64,000 bases of DNA from assembly GCA_902613805.1 (NCBI GenBank), contig CACMIV010000001.1:124001-188000 (forward strand), in the 5' to 3' direction. Below, piece by piece: positions 20,616 through 30,158 of this stretch. The stretch's first letter is position 1. Each line of letters begins with the position of its first letter. This DNA comes from an uncultured Pelagibacteraceae bacterium (GTDB taxonomy: Bacteria; Pseudomonadota; Alphaproteobacteria; Pelagibacterales; AG-422-B15). Position numbers and translations under genes: made by a program. The notes beneath the pieces are model-generated. The model had not been told where the DNA came from, ran no database searches, and saw only the letters and a list, made by a program, of their open reading frames with translations.

Positions 20616-21359
20616 TTAAGCAAACTTTGCTAATTCTTCGTCTGATGCCTCAAAATTTGAAAAGACTTGTTGAACATCCTCATCATTATCAAGTTCATTG
20701 AGCAAGTTAATTAGGGATTTAAGTTTATCACCCTCAATAGCTACATACGTAACAGGTTTCCATTGGAAACCTGATGATACAGGCTCACCAAATTTTTTAT
20801 CTAAATAATTATATAAATTTGATAGTGTTTCTGGCGTAGATACTGCTTCATAAGTATCTTCTTCGATAAAACAATCTTCAGCTCCACCCTCAATTGAAAA
20901 ATTGAAAAAATCTTCTTCGCTTGTCACGTCTTTACTATAACGCACAAAACCATAATGATTAAATGCATGGGAGACTGAACCTGTTTCACCCATTGAACCT
21001 CCAAATTTTTGAAATGCAGATCTTACATTTGAGGCTGTTCTATTTCGATTATCCGTAAGTGCCTCTACAATTATCGACGTTCCGTTTGGGCCAAATCCTT
21101 CATACCTCATTTGATCATAGTTAACAGTATCTTTATCCAATGATTTTTTTATCGCTCTATCGATATTTTCTTTTGGGAAACTTGAGGCTTTTGCTAATTG
21201 TATAGCTGATCTTAATCTCGCATTTTGATCAGGATCAGGTGCACCTAGCTTAGCTGCTACCGTAATTTCCTTTGAAAGTTTAGAAAATAAACTGGCTCTC
21301 TTTTTATCTTGCGCACCTTTGCGGTACATTATGTTTTTAAATTTAGAGTGGCCTGCCAT
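20616..21359 (-). CDS. yebC: YebC/PmpR/TACO1 family translation or transcription factor
   Basis: The 247-residue member of the YebC/TACO1 family starts with the hallmark MAGHSKFKNIMYRKGAQDKK. It continues with KLSKEITVAAKLG, the acidic GFGPNGTSIIVEALTDNRNRT and GGSMGETGSVSHAF. YebC proteins have been described as transcriptional regulators and, more recently, as ribosome-associated factors that ease translation of proline-rich stretches. It is usually the neighbour of ruvC; here it precedes the Hjc-like nuclease. It abuts the phosphoesterase gene with no gap. Confidence 0.94.
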   Translation of the reverse strand: MAGHSKFKNIMYRKGAQDKKRASLFSKLSKEITVAAKLGAPDPDQNARLRSAIQLAKASSFPKENIDRAIKKSLDKDTVNYDQMRYEGFGPNGTSIIVEALTDNRNRTASNVRSAFQKFGGSMGETGSVSHAFNHYGFVRYSKDVTSEEDFFNFSIEGGAEDCFIEEDTYEAVSTPETLSNLYNYLDKKFGEPVSSGFQWKPVTYVAIEGDKLKSLINLLNELDNDEDVQQVFSNFEASDEELAKFA

Positions 21360-22160
21360 TTAATTACCGATTTTTCCTCCAATACGGATTGGTCTAATGC
21401 TTTTTGCTAAATAGTTTTCAGTATTTGATTCTATGATAACCCCACATAATGTTCCTTCGCCATCAGCCGGAGGTACCCTCTTTCGCTCAGTATCTTGTGT
21501 AGCAAATTTTCTAACGAACTCCTCTTTTTTTGTGCCAATAACTGAGTCATAGTCACCACACATTCCAGCGTCAGTTTGAAAAGCTGTTCCATGTTCCATA
21601 ATTGTTGCATCTGCTGTTGGAACGTGAGTATGAGTTCCAACAACTGCTGTTACTCTTCCGTCAAGATGATGTCCCATTGCCATTTTTTCACTTGTAGCTT
21701 CAGCGTGAAAATCAACAAATATAAATGATAGATCTTCAGTTTTTAAATCTTTAAGAACTTCTTCAATTTTAAAAAATGCATTATCACACGATCTCATAAA
21801 TAGATTCCCCATTAAATTTATTACCGTAATTTTTTGTCCATTCTCATGCACATAAGTATTTACACCTAAACCTGGGGAGCCTTCAGCAAAGTTATAAGGC
21901 TTTAAAAGTTTATTATCTTTATCGATATAAGTATTTATCTCCTTTTGATCCCACAAATGATTTCCAGTTGTGATTACATTAACTCCATAAGAATATAATT
22001 CGTTGCATATTGGGCCTGTAATACCAAAGCCACCAGCAGAATTTTCCCCATTAGCAATAACAAAATCTATATTATTATTTTTAATAGCATCTGGTAGATG
22101 ATCTCTCAAAGCATGTCTTCCAGATCGACCCATTACATCGCCTAAAAATAGAATTCTCAT
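21360..22160 (-). CDS. YmdB-family metallophosphoesterase (TIGR00282 type)
   Basis: This 266-residue calcineurin-like phosphoesterase shows the metal-site motifs in order: LFLGDVMGRSGR, ANGENSAGG, TTGNHLWD, VDFHAEATSEK and GTHTHVPTAD. Bacillus YmdB has 2',3'-cyclic nucleotide phosphodiesterase activity and affects RNA turnover and biofilm; the role in Alphaproteobacteria is less clear. The start overlaps the stop of the cyclo-ligase gene by 4 bases, and the end abuts yebC. Confidence 0.9.
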   Translation of the reverse strand: MRILFLGDVMGRSGRHALRDHLPDAIKNNNIDFVIANGENSAGGFGITGPICNELYSYGVNVITTGNHLWDQKEINTYIDKDNKLLKPYNFAEGSPGLGVNTYVHENGQKITVINLMGNLFMRSCDNAFFKIEEVLKDLKTEDLSFIFVDFHAEATSEKMAMGHHLDGRVTAVVGTHTHVPTADATIMEHGTAFQTDAGMCGDYDSVIGTKKEEFVRKFATQDTERKRVPPADGEGTLCGVIIESNTENYLAKSIRPIRIGGKIGN

Positions 22161-22732
22161 TGAACTTTATATAAATGTTTTTCAGTTAAAATCCAATCAA
22201 GTCTTTCATCATGATCTTCTACAGGAATTTCTTCTACTTCTTGAAATGAAAATGCTATTCCTATTTTTTTTAAATCACCAATACCATTTTTTGATAAATA
22301 CTTATCATAATATCCACCCCCGTACCCCAACCTAAAGCCACTTTTGGAATAACCTAATAATGGTATTAAAATAATTTTTGGAAAGATAACTTTATCTTTA
22401 TTCTTAGGTTCTAAAATAGAAAATTTATTTTCTATTAGTTCAGTGTTTTTATGATACATGAAGAAATTAATTTCTTTAGTCTGAAAATCTATGGCTGGTA
22501 AAGCTAAATTAAGTTCTCTTTCAAGTAAATATTGGTTTAATTTTTTTGTATCTAATTCACCTCTGATACTTATAAAAGTTCCAATATATTCATTTTCTAT
22601 TTCTTCTATAAGAGGCTTAATGTTATTAAGTATATTACACTGAAAATCTATTGATGGACCAAGTTCTGAGCGTCGATTGATTAAAAACTTTCTTAATGCT
22701 TCTTTTTCTCTCAGTTGCACGCTTTTCGTCAT
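22157..22732 (-). CDS. 5-formyltetrahydrofolate cyclo-ligase
   Basis: This ATP-dependent enzyme converts 5-formyl-THF to 5,10-methenyl-THF. The 191-residue protein has the family motif GFRLGYGGGYYDKYL near the C-terminus and an N-terminal basic helix REKEALRKFLINRRSEL. In many proteobacteria the gene (ygfA/fau) follows zapA, as here with a 27-base gap. The ssrS 6S RNA often found at this junction cannot fit. It may serve one-carbon metabolism fed by the betaine demethylation genes. Confidence 0.9.
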   Translation of the reverse strand: MTKSVQLREKEALRKFLINRRSELGPSIDFQCNILNNIKPLIEEIENEYIGTFISIRGELDTKKLNQYLLERELNLALPAIDFQTKEINFFMYHKNTELIENKFSILEPKNKDKVIFPKIILIPLLGYSKSGFRLGYGGGYYDKYLSKNGIGDLKKIGIAFSFQEVEEIPVEDHDERLDWILTEKHLYKVQ

Positions 22733-22759
22733 TTATAAAATGAAATCTAATTTTTAAAA

Positions 22760-23122
22760 TTAGTTTACAAGAGACAAGCGTGATAATAAATCTGTTAATC
22801 TATCGTTGCTAATGTCTATATATTCCTGACTCTCTTTTTTCTGGTCAGTTAATTCTTTATTTTTTGAACCAATGTTTGCTTCAAGGGAATTTATTTTTTC
22901 AATATTTGTTTCTAGTTTTTTATTTAGCTCATGTATTTCATCTGCTATTAACAGTGAAGCCATTACCATTAATCTGGTTTCTCCAATTTTTCCAAATCTC
23001 TTGGTTAATTCTCTCACTTTATAGTCAATTTTTGAGCTTAAATGTTTAAGATGGTTTTCTTCACCCGGATCGCAGACAATTGCGTAATCTTGATCATTAA
23101 TATTTACAATTATTTCAGGCAT
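22760..23122 (-). CDS. zapA: Cell division protein ZapA
   Basis: ZapA binds and cross-links FtsZ filaments at the division ring. The 120-residue protein has the ZapA globular head (VNINDQDYAIVCDPGEENHLKHLSSKID and TRLMVMASLLIADEI) and a C-terminal coiled coil (about 65-110) typical of the dimer/tetramer. It lies 3 bases downstream of the DUF4164 gene, with which it is probably cotranscribed. Confidence 0.92.
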   Translation of the reverse strand: MPEIIVNINDQDYAIVCDPGEENHLKHLSSKIDYKVRELTKRFGKIGETRLMVMASLLIADEIHELNKKLETNIEKINSLEANIGSKNKELTDQKKESQEYIDISNDRLTDLLSRLSLVN

Positions 23123-23125
23123 TGC

Positions 23126-23389
23126 TTATGAATCTAATATATCTTTTATGGTATAAATGTTTTCATCGAGTTGAGAAGAAATATTGCCTGCAATATTTTT
23201 AAGTTCCATAAAATCTGACTTAAGAATCTTAATTTCATTCTCTAGATGAGAGTTATTTTCTTGTAATTTTTGATTTTGCGCTTCCAATTCTGTAGCTCTT
23301 TGAGCCTTTTTTGTTAATTTGTCGATTTCCTCACTAAGTTTATCAATTGCACCATTAAATTTAACTTTTGAATCTTGATAACTCGACAT
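23126..23389 (-). CDS. DUF4164-like coiled-coil protein
   Basis: This 87-residue protein is almost entirely coiled coil (heptads from IDKLSEEIDKLTKKAQRATELE to LENEIKILKSDFMELKNIA). Alphaproteobacteria commonly carry a DUF4164 coiled-coil gene directly before zapA, and the position here matches. A part in division-ring assembly is inferred from the neighbour; no enzymatic motif is seen. Confidence 0.75.
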   Translation of the reverse strand: MSSYQDSKVKFNGAIDKLSEEIDKLTKKAQRATELEAQNQKLQENNSHLENEIKILKSDFMELKNIAGNISSQLDENIYTIKDILDS

Positions 23390-23554
23390 TAAAACCCCTT
23401 GAAACTTTAATCGAGTTTAACTGTCTTTTTTGTTCTCAGTCAACTTATAATATTGCAAATAGACAGATTTTTTTTTTGTTAATAATTTGCTAAAATTTAA
23501 GACTCTTTATAGATAATTGCTTATATTAAGCTCAAAATCCAATTTATTAATAAT
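23390..23554. promoter_or_regulatory. Divergent intergenic region between the zapA and tkt units
   Basis: These 165 AT-rich bases must hold the promoters of both the minus-strand zapA run and the plus-strand glycolysis run. A possible plus-strand core is TTGCTA (23488-23493) with TATAGA (23509-23514), spacer 15, which is short. A small inverted repeat AAACT-N7-AGTTT lies near 23403-23419, close to the DUF4164 start. Neither is strong. Confidence 0.3.
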
Positions 23555-25552
23555 ATGCCTAACAAAAAAGATCAGTCTGCAGTTGCTCATGATGATTTAG
23601 CTAACGCAATAAGGTTTCTTTCAATCGATGCGGTTGAAAAAGCAAAAAGTGGTCACCCAGGTTTACCAATGGGTATGGCAGATGTAGCAACTGTTCTTTT
23701 TACGAAGTTTTTAAAATTCAATCCTAATGTTCCAAGGTGGCATGATAGAGATAGGTTCGTACTATCTGCTGGTCATGGATCAATGCTTTTATACTCACTA
23801 CTCTATCTAACCGGTCATAAAGATATGTCTATTCAAGAGATCAAGAAATTTAGACAGCTTGGTAGTAAATGTGCAGGTCATCCAGAGTATGGGCACGCTA
23901 AAGGAATAGAAACGACGACTGGCCCACTTGGACAAGGTATCGGCAATGCAGTTGGAATGGCGTTAGCAGAAGAAATACTAAGAAGTCAATTTGGCGAAAA
24001 AATTGTAAATCATTTCACTTACGTTATTGCAAGTGATGGAGATTTAATGGAGGGGATTTCTCATGAAGTCGCATCTTTTGCAGGACATCTAAAACTAAAT
24101 AAATTAATTGTTTTTTTTGACGATAATGGAATTTCAATAGATGGGCCTGTTAAACTGGCAAACTCAGAAAATACGGCTGAAAGATTTAAAGCCTATGGAT
24201 GGAATACAATTAAAATAAATGGTCACAAACCTAAAGAAATAATACAGTCAATTAAGAAAGCTCAAAAATCTAAGAAACCTACATTAATTTCTTGTAAAAC
24301 TAAAATTGGTTTTGGATCTCCGAACAAACAAGGAAAATCATCAGTTCATGGTTCACCACTTGGTGAGGATGAAGTAAAACTTACCAGAACTAAACTGAAT
24401 TGGCCACACAAACCATTTACAGTTCCAAAAAATATACTTGAGGAGTGGAAAAATCTTAGTAAAAAATCAATAGATGCATATAAGTCTTGGAAATTGAATT
24501 ATGAGAAACTTCCAAAAAGCAAAAAGGCTCACTACATAAGAAGAATCGAAGGAAAGCTTCCATTAAAATTAATTCAAAATTTTAATCAGTTTAAGAAGAA
24601 ATATATTAAGAAGCCACTCGATGTTGCCACACGACAAGCATCAGAAATGGTAATAAATACAATTTCATCATCACTTCCTGAATTGGTTGGAGGTTCAGCA
24701 GACTTGACAGGTTCTAACAATACTAAAGGTAGTAAAATGGAAGTTATTAATTCTACAAATTACAATGGCAATTATATTTACTATGGAATACGAGAGCACG
24801 GTATGGCTTCCATCATGAATGGGTTGTCACTCCATAGAGGAATTATTCCATTTGGTGGAACCTTTTTAATTTTTTTAGATTATTGTAAACCATCTCTTCG
24901 TCTTGCAGCTTTAATGAAGCAAAGAGCTATATATATATTAACACATGACTCAATCGGTCTTGGTGAAGATGGCCCAACGCATCAACCAATTGAACAGCTT
25001 GCATCATTAAGAGCAACGCCAAATGTAAAAGTCTTTAGACCTGCTGATTTAATTGAAACTGCGGAAGCATGGGAATTGGCGCTTTCAAATTCAAAGGGAC
25101 CAAGTGTAATTGCGCTTACAAGGCAAAAACTTCCAATGATAAGAAAAAAGTATCATGCAAAAAATATTAGTGCTCAAGGAGCTTACGAATTAAAAAGTAA
25201 TTCAAGAAAACCTAATATTTCTATTTTCGCGTCTGGCTCTGAAGTCGAAATTGCACTGCAATTAATGACTATGCTTGAAAAAAAGAAAAAGTTAGTAAGA
25301 GTCGTTTCAGTACCGTGCATGGAACAGTTTAAAATCCAAAGTAAAACGTATCAAAAAATAATTAGAGGAAACTCTGAAATAAATATCTCGATTGAGGCGG
25401 GAACTAATTTTGGGTGGAGCCAAGTATGCCCTGAAAATACAATAAACATCGGTATGAAAGATTTTGGAGCAAGTGCTCCTTATCAAAAGCTCTACGATTT
25501 TTATGGGATCACGGCAAAAAAAATATTCAAATTAATAAGTAAGAAAATATAG
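23555..25552 (+). CDS. tkt: Transketolase
   Basis: This thiamine-diphosphate enzyme of the non-oxidative pentose phosphate pathway has 665 residues. Motifs are SIDAVEKAKSGHPGLPMGMA, HDRDRFVLSAGHGSMLLYSL, the TPP/Mg signature SDGDLMEGISHEVASFAGHL, and the pyrimidine-domain GIREHGMASIMNGL and HDSIGLGEDGPTHQPIEQL. It is the first gene of tkt-gap-pgk-fba, separated from gap by 12 bases including an AGGAGA ribosome-binding site. Confidence 0.97.
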   Translation: MPNKKDQSAVAHDDLANAIRFLSIDAVEKAKSGHPGLPMGMADVATVLFTKFLKFNPNVPRWHDRDRFVLSAGHGSMLLYSLLYLTGHKDMSIQEIKKFRQLGSKCAGHPEYGHAKGIETTTGPLGQGIGNAVGMALAEEILRSQFGEKIVNHFTYVIASDGDLMEGISHEVASFAGHLKLNKLIVFFDDNGISIDGPVKLANSENTAERFKAYGWNTIKINGHKPKEIIQSIKKAQKSKKPTLISCKTKIGFGSPNKQGKSSVHGSPLGEDEVKLTRTKLNWPHKPFTVPKNILEEWKNLSKKSIDAYKSWKLNYEKLPKSKKAHYIRRIEGKLPLKLIQNFNQFKKKYIKKPLDVATRQASEMVINTISSSLPELVGGSADLTGSNNTKGSKMEVINSTNYNGNYIYYGIREHGMASIMNGLSLHRGIIPFGGTFLIFLDYCKPSLRLAALMKQRAIYILTHDSIGLGEDGPTHQPIEQLASLRATPNVKVFRPADLIETAEAWELALSNSKGPSVIALTRQKLPMIRKKYHAKNISAQGAYELKSNSRKPNISIFASGSEVEIALQLMTMLEKKKKLVRVVSVPCMEQFKIQSKTYQKIIRGNSEINISIEAGTNFGWSQVCPENTINIGMKDFGASAPYQKLYDFYGITAKKIFKLISKKI

Positions 25553-25564
25553 GAGATACTAAAT

Positions 25565-26575
25565 ATGGCTGTAAATGTTGCAATAAGTGGATTTGGAAGA
25601 ATTGGAAGGTTGGTTTTAAGATCAATCATTGAGAGTAAAAGAAAAGATATTAATGTCGTGGCTATAAATGATTTAGCCCCAATAGAAACTAACGCATTTT
25701 TACTTGCAAATGATACTGTTCACGGCCCTCTTAATGAAAAAGTATCGTTCAAACGCAATAAAATGATCGTTGGCAGAAAAAATATTACAGTATTGAATCA
25801 GAGAGATCCTCAAAAACTTCCTTGGAAAAGAATGAAAATTGACGTCGCTCTTGAATGCACTGGATTATTTACTTCAAAAGATAAGGCGGCAATGCATATT
25901 AAGGCCGGCGCAAAAAAGGTTCTAGTCTCAGCGCCATGTACAAATGCTGATAAAACCATTGTATATGGAGTGAATGAAGATGAAATAACAAAAGAAGACC
26001 TAGTAGTATCTAATGCGTCTTGCACGACAAATTGTTTAGCTCCTGTTGCAAAAGTTTTACACGATAAATTCAAAATTGTGCATGGATATATGACAACTAT
26101 ACATGCCTTTACTGGTGACCAAAGTGTTCTGGATACATTTCACTCAGACTTAAGAAGAGCTCGAGCTGCGTCATTGTCAATGATACCTACTTCTACAGGA
26201 GCTGCAAAAGCAGTAGGACTCGTTATGCCTGAGCTTTCTGGTAAGTTAGATGGAACTGCAATTAGAGTACCAACACCTAATGTTTCATTAATCGACTTTA
26301 AGTTTGTTTCTAAAAAAAGAATGACAGTCGATAGTATTAATAAGGCTATGTCGGCTGCAGCAAAATCAAATAAACTAAATGGAGTCCTAGATGTAAATTC
26401 TAAACCATTGGTTTCATCTGATTTTAATCATAATCCTGCCTCTTCAAATTTTGATTTAACTCAAACACAAGTAATTGATGGAAAGTTTGGAAGAGTTTTA
26501 AGCTGGTATGATAATGAATGGGGCTTTTCAAATCGAATGTGTGATACTGCAGTTGCGATGAAAAGATCTAGATAG
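25565..26575 (+). CDS. gap: Glyceraldehyde-3-phosphate dehydrogenase, type I
   Basis: This phosphorylating GAPDH of glycolysis/gluconeogenesis has 336 residues. Visible are the NAD-binding start ISGFGRIGRLVLR, the catalytic cysteine in SNASCTTNCLAP, the phosphate-binding SMIPTSTGAAKAVGLVMP and the C-terminal SWYDNEWGFSNRM. The neighbours pgk (one base away) and tkt support central carbon metabolism. The cofactor preference cannot be decided by eye. Confidence 0.97.
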   Translation: MAVNVAISGFGRIGRLVLRSIIESKRKDINVVAINDLAPIETNAFLLANDTVHGPLNEKVSFKRNKMIVGRKNITVLNQRDPQKLPWKRMKIDVALECTGLFTSKDKAAMHIKAGAKKVLVSAPCTNADKTIVYGVNEDEITKEDLVVSNASCTTNCLAPVAKVLHDKFKIVHGYMTTIHAFTGDQSVLDTFHSDLRRARAASLSMIPTSTGAAKAVGLVMPELSGKLDGTAIRVPTPNVSLIDFKFVSKKRMTVDSINKAMSAAAKSNKLNGVLDVNSKPLVSSDFNHNPASSNFDLTQTQVIDGKFGRVLSWYDNEWGFSNRMCDTAVAMKRSR

Positions 26576-26576
26576 A

Positions 26577-27773
26577 ATGTTAAATGTTAAAGCTCTAAAA
26601 ACATTTGATCAGAAAAATAAAACCGTACTTATTCGCTTTGACCTAAATATTCCGCTCAATAAAGAAGCCTCAACAATAAGCGATCGGATTACTAGAATTA
26701 AAAATCCAATACAGAACCTTCTTAATAAGAATAATAAAGTTGTAATTCTGTCTCATCTAGGAAGACCAAAAGGAAAAAGAAATGATGAGCTTTCACTTAA
26801 TCAAATAATCAGCTCATTAGAAAATGTATTGCAAAAAAAAATAATATTTCTTTCAAATTGTATAGGTGATGAGATTGAAAAAAAAATAAATTCTTTAAGC
26901 CAGGATTCAATTATTCTTCTTGAAAATTGCCGTTTTCATGAAGGCGAAGAGCAAAATGATAAATTTTTTGCATCCGAGCTATCAAAATTAGCAGACGTTT
27001 ATATTAATGATGCTTTTGCATGCTCTCATAGAGCTCACGCCTCAATTGAAGCAATCACAAACTTCATTCCATCTTATTGTGGAGAATTATTACATGAAGA
27101 AATATTAAACTTAAATGATGTAGTTAATAAACCTAAAACTCCTGCATTAACTATCATTGGAGGCTCAAAAATCTCCACAAAAATAACAGTTATAAAAAAT
27201 CTCTTGCAAAAAATGAACTCAATTGTCATTGCTGGTGGGATGGCTAATAATTTTCTTAAATATTTAGGAAATGATGTAAAAAATTCATTGATTGAAAATG
27301 ATGTAGATCACCTCGTAAAAGAAATTATTAATTTTGCAAATGAGCAAAACTGTAAACTAATTTTACCTTTAGATGTCGTTACAGCTGACAAAGTATCTGA
27401 AACTACAGAAATAAACGAATGTGCAGTTGATGCTGTAAAAGACAATCAAATGATTTTAGATATTGGGAAACAAACTATCGAGTTGATTAAGAATGAAATT
27501 TCAAATTGTGAAACAGTATTTTGGAATGGACCAGTGGGTGTCTTTGAAACTAAACCATTTCATAAGGGCACATTCGAGATCGCTAAATTCATTGCTGAAA
27601 TTACTAATAAAAATAATCTTCGATCTTTTGCTGGGGGTGGTGATACAATTTCCGCACTGGATATGGCGGCTGTTAAAGATAAATTTTCTTATGTTTCTAC
27701 TGGCGGAGGAGCTCTACTTGAGCTAATAGAAGGTAAGAAATTGCCGGGTTTAGCTGCCTTAGGAGCTTTATAA
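26577..27773 (+). CDS. pgk: Phosphoglycerate kinase
   Basis: PGK transfers phosphate between 1,3-bisphosphoglycerate and ADP. The 398-residue protein has LIRFDLNIPLN, ILSHLGRPKGKRN, the RFHEGEEQND region, VYINDAFACSHRAHAS, the nucleotide-binding IIGGSKISTKI, FWNGPVGVFE and SYVSTGGGALLELIEGKKLPG at the end. The start is one base after the gap stop, so coupling is likely. No separate strong ribosome-binding site is visible. Confidence 0.97.
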   Translation: MLNVKALKTFDQKNKTVLIRFDLNIPLNKEASTISDRITRIKNPIQNLLNKNNKVVILSHLGRPKGKRNDELSLNQIISSLENVLQKKIIFLSNCIGDEIEKKINSLSQDSIILLENCRFHEGEEQNDKFFASELSKLADVYINDAFACSHRAHASIEAITNFIPSYCGELLHEEILNLNDVVNKPKTPALTIIGGSKISTKITVIKNLLQKMNSIVIAGGMANNFLKYLGNDVKNSLIENDVDHLVKEIINFANEQNCKLILPLDVVTADKVSETTEINECAVDAVKDNQMILDIGKQTIELIKNEISNCETVFWNGPVGVFETKPFHKGTFEIAKFIAEITNKNNLRSFAGGGDTISALDMAAVKDKFSYVSTGGGALLELIEGKKLPGLAALGAL

Positions 27774-27786
27774 AAAGGAGAAGAAA

Positions 27787-28800
27787 ATGATACCAAAGAC
27801 TTTAGAAGAGATAGCAAATTACATTGTCAGTGATGGCAAAGGAATTCTGGCAGCCGATGAAAGTTCAGGAACCATTGAGAAACGATTCAAATCAATTAAT
27901 GTTGAGTCTACCGAAGATAATAGAAGAAAGTATAGAGAAATGTTATTTAGATCTCCGGTCATGGCAGAGGCAATTGGCGGGGTGATACTTTTTGACGAAA
28001 CTCTCAGACAAAAGTCCAGTAATGGAGACTATTTAAGAAATGTTATACTTGATCACGGCTCACTGCCGGGAATTAAAGTTGATCAAGGAGTAAAAGAGTT
28101 TGAAGGTGGTAGTGATGAAAAAATTACTACAGGATTAGACGGACTTCATGAACGCTGTCAAGAGTACGAGAGGCTTGGAGCGAAATTTACAAAATGGAGA
28201 GCCGTTATAAATGTAAGTGATGAAATACCATCAAACAATTGTATAAGCGAAAATATGAATGCATTAGCTGAATATGCACTCATTGCTCAACAAAACAATA
28301 TGGTACCGATTGTTGAGCCTGAGGTTATAATGGATGGGTCCCACTCTGTGGAAAGGTGTCATGAGGTTACTAATCAAATACTATTAGTATTATTTGAAAT
28401 GCTTGATAAAAAAGATGTCAATATTAAAGGAACTCTTCTTAAACCAAATATGGTTGTATCAGGAACAGAAAATAACTACCAAGCCCCCATTGAAGAAGTT
28501 GCAGAAAAAACACTTCAATGTCTCAAGTCATCTGTTTCAGATGAATTACCTGGAATTGTTTTTTTATCTGGTGGTCAGTCAGACCTAGATGCAACAGCTC
28601 ATCTCGATGCAATGAATAAAATAGGTGGCTTCAAATGGAAGCTAAGTTTTTCTTATGGAAGGGCTTTGCAACAAGCGGCTCTCAAAATTTGGGCTGGCGA
28701 AGATGACAATCTTGAAGCGGCTCAAAAAGCTTTTAGCCATAGAGCTGTAATGAATATGAAGGCTGCACAAGGTCAGTGGGATAAATCTCTCGAAGGTTAA
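27787..28800 (+). CDS. fba: Class I fructose-bisphosphate aldolase
   Basis: This aldolase of glycolysis/gluconeogenesis is of the metal-independent class I type. In 337 residues it shows GILAADESSGTIEKRF, the GVILFDETLRQKS region, the Schiff-base lysine in TLLKPNMVVSG, VFLSGGQSDLDATAHL and FSYGRALQQAALKIW. Class I enzymes are typical of eukaryotes but well known in a subset of proteobacteria, including marine alphas. AAAAGGAGAAGAAA before the ATG is a good ribosome-binding site. It ends the glycolytic group and precedes efp by 6 bases. Confidence 0.95.
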   Translation: MIPKTLEEIANYIVSDGKGILAADESSGTIEKRFKSINVESTEDNRRKYREMLFRSPVMAEAIGGVILFDETLRQKSSNGDYLRNVILDHGSLPGIKVDQGVKEFEGGSDEKITTGLDGLHERCQEYERLGAKFTKWRAVINVSDEIPSNNCISENMNALAEYALIAQQNNMVPIVEPEVIMDGSHSVERCHEVTNQILLVLFEMLDKKDVNIKGTLLKPNMVVSGTENNYQAPIEEVAEKTLQCLKSSVSDELPGIVFLSGGQSDLDATAHLDAMNKIGGFKWKLSFSYGRALQQAALKIWAGEDDNLEAAQKAFSHRAVMNMKAAQGQWDKSLEG

Positions 28801-28806
28801 GAAAAA

Positions 28807-29370
28807 ATGAAAATTAATGGAAACGCTGTTAAACCAGGAATGATTGTTGAACACAAGGGAGAACTGTGGGTTGTGAATAAATCACAGTCTGTAAAACCTG
28901 GTAAAGGTGGTGCATTTAATCAAGTTGAAATGAAAAATATTAAAACTAGTACGAAATTAAATGAACGTTTCAGAGCATCAGAAGAAGTAGAGAGGGTTAG
29001 AGTGGATGAAGAAAAATATCAGTATCTGTACAAGCAAGATAAAAAACTTTTCTTTATGAACAGTAATTCATATGAACAAATTGAAATTGATGAGGAAATA
29101 GTTGGAGAAAAGCAAGTTTTAATGAGTGAAAATGATGAGGTCATCTTAGAAATGTATAATGAAAAGCCAATAGGAATTCAACTTCCTAAAACCTTATCTT
29201 TTATTGTCAATGAAACAGAGGCTGTTGTCAAAGGACAAACAGCCGCTTCATCGAACAAGCCTGCCATTCTTGAAAATGGTATTAGAGTAATGGTTCCACC
29301 TTTTATAGAACAGGGTGAAAAGATAGAAATTAATACTGAGGACCTATCATATTCAAAAAGAGTTGACTAA
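28807..29370 (+). CDS. efp: Translation elongation factor P
   Basis: EF-P relieves ribosome stalling at polyproline. The 187-residue protein has three beta-barrel domains with the tip loop VKPGKGGAF, where Lys33 is the site of beta-lysylation by EpmA/EpmB in bacteria that use that pathway; neither gene is in the window. The C-terminal motif ILENGIRVMVPPFIEQGEKIEINTE is present. The stop TAA shares one base with the suhB ATG. Confidence 0.96.
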   Translation: MKINGNAVKPGMIVEHKGELWVVNKSQSVKPGKGGAFNQVEMKNIKTSTKLNERFRASEEVERVRVDEEKYQYLYKQDKKLFFMNSNSYEQIEIDEEIVGEKQVLMSENDEVILEMYNEKPIGIQLPKTLSFIVNETEAVVKGQTAASSNKPAILENGIRVMVPPFIEQGEKIEINTEDLSYSKRVD

Positions 29371-30158
29371 TGAGCTACTCAGACCCTTATATCAATGCGA
29401 TCTTTTTAGCTTGCAGAAAAACTAGTAAAAGCCTTATTCGGGATTTTGGAGAAGTTGAAAAACTTCAAGTGTCTCTGAAAGGTGTCTCTGATTTTGTATC
29501 ACTAGCAGACACAAAAGCTGAAAAATTGTTGATTAAAGAACTAACTTATTCATATCCTAAAATAAATATAATTGCCGAAGAAATAGGTGTTATAAAAAAT
29601 TCTGATGAAAATATTAGATGGATTATTGATCCCCTTGATGGCACAAGCAACTTTGTTTTTAGCATTCCACACTTTGCTATATCAATTGCGCTTGAAAAGA
29701 ATGACGAGGTAATAGTTGGAGGTGTATATCAACCGCTTACTGATGAATTCTTTTGGGCAGTTAAAGGAAGAGGCGCCTACTGTAATAATCTAAGGCTCAG
29801 AGTGTCCTCAAAAGAAAAACTTGAAGACTGTATGATTGGTACAGGCATTCCTCATAAAGGTATGAAAGGTCATGAAGAATATGTTCCTGGGTTAAAGCAA
29901 GTTATGGAAAAAGTATGCGGCATTAGAAGATTTGGTGCAGCATCACTCGACTTAGCTTATGTGGCTGCAGGAAAATTTGATGGATATTGGGAAAAAAATT
30001 TAAAATTGGTTGATATTGCAGCTGGCTCATTAATTGTAAAAGAGGCCGGAGGAAAAGTAACTGATTTTGAAGGAAAAGAGGACTATCTCAAAAGTGGAAG
30101 AATATTAGCATCTAATTTTAGAATACATGAAAAGCTTAAAAAAATAATTGAATTATAA
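29370..30158 (+). CDS. suhB: Inositol monophosphatase family protein (SuhB-like)
   Basis: This is a magnesium-dependent phosphatase of 262 residues with the family motifs AEEIG, IIDPLDGTSNFVFSIPHFA (metal-binding DxxDGT) and VDIAAGSLIVKEAGG (usually WDIAAG; Trp is Val here, the metal Asp kept). SuhB hydrolyses inositol phosphates and in E. coli also joins the NusA/rRNA antitermination complex. A second paralogue of the superfamily lies at 41307. It is translationally coupled to efp and converges on the next gene with adjacent stop codons. Confidence 0.9.
   Translation: MSYSDPYINAIFLACRKTSKSLIRDFGEVEKLQVSLKGVSDFVSLADTKAEKLLIKELTYSYPKINIIAEEIGVIKNSDENIRWIIDPLDGTSNFVFSIPHFAISIALEKNDEVIVGGVYQPLTDEFFWAVKGRGAYCNNLRLRVSSKEKLEDCMIGTGIPHKGMKGHEEYVPGLKQVMEKVCGIRRFGAASLDLAYVAAGKFDGYWEKNLKLVDIAAGSLIVKEAGGKVTDFEGKEDYLKSGRILASNFRIHEKLKKIIEL

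Noticed and set aside
22733-22759. 6S RNA (ssrS) between zapA and the formyl-THF cyclo-ligase gene
   Set aside because: The gap is only 27 bases, too short for the RNA that is often found at this junction.
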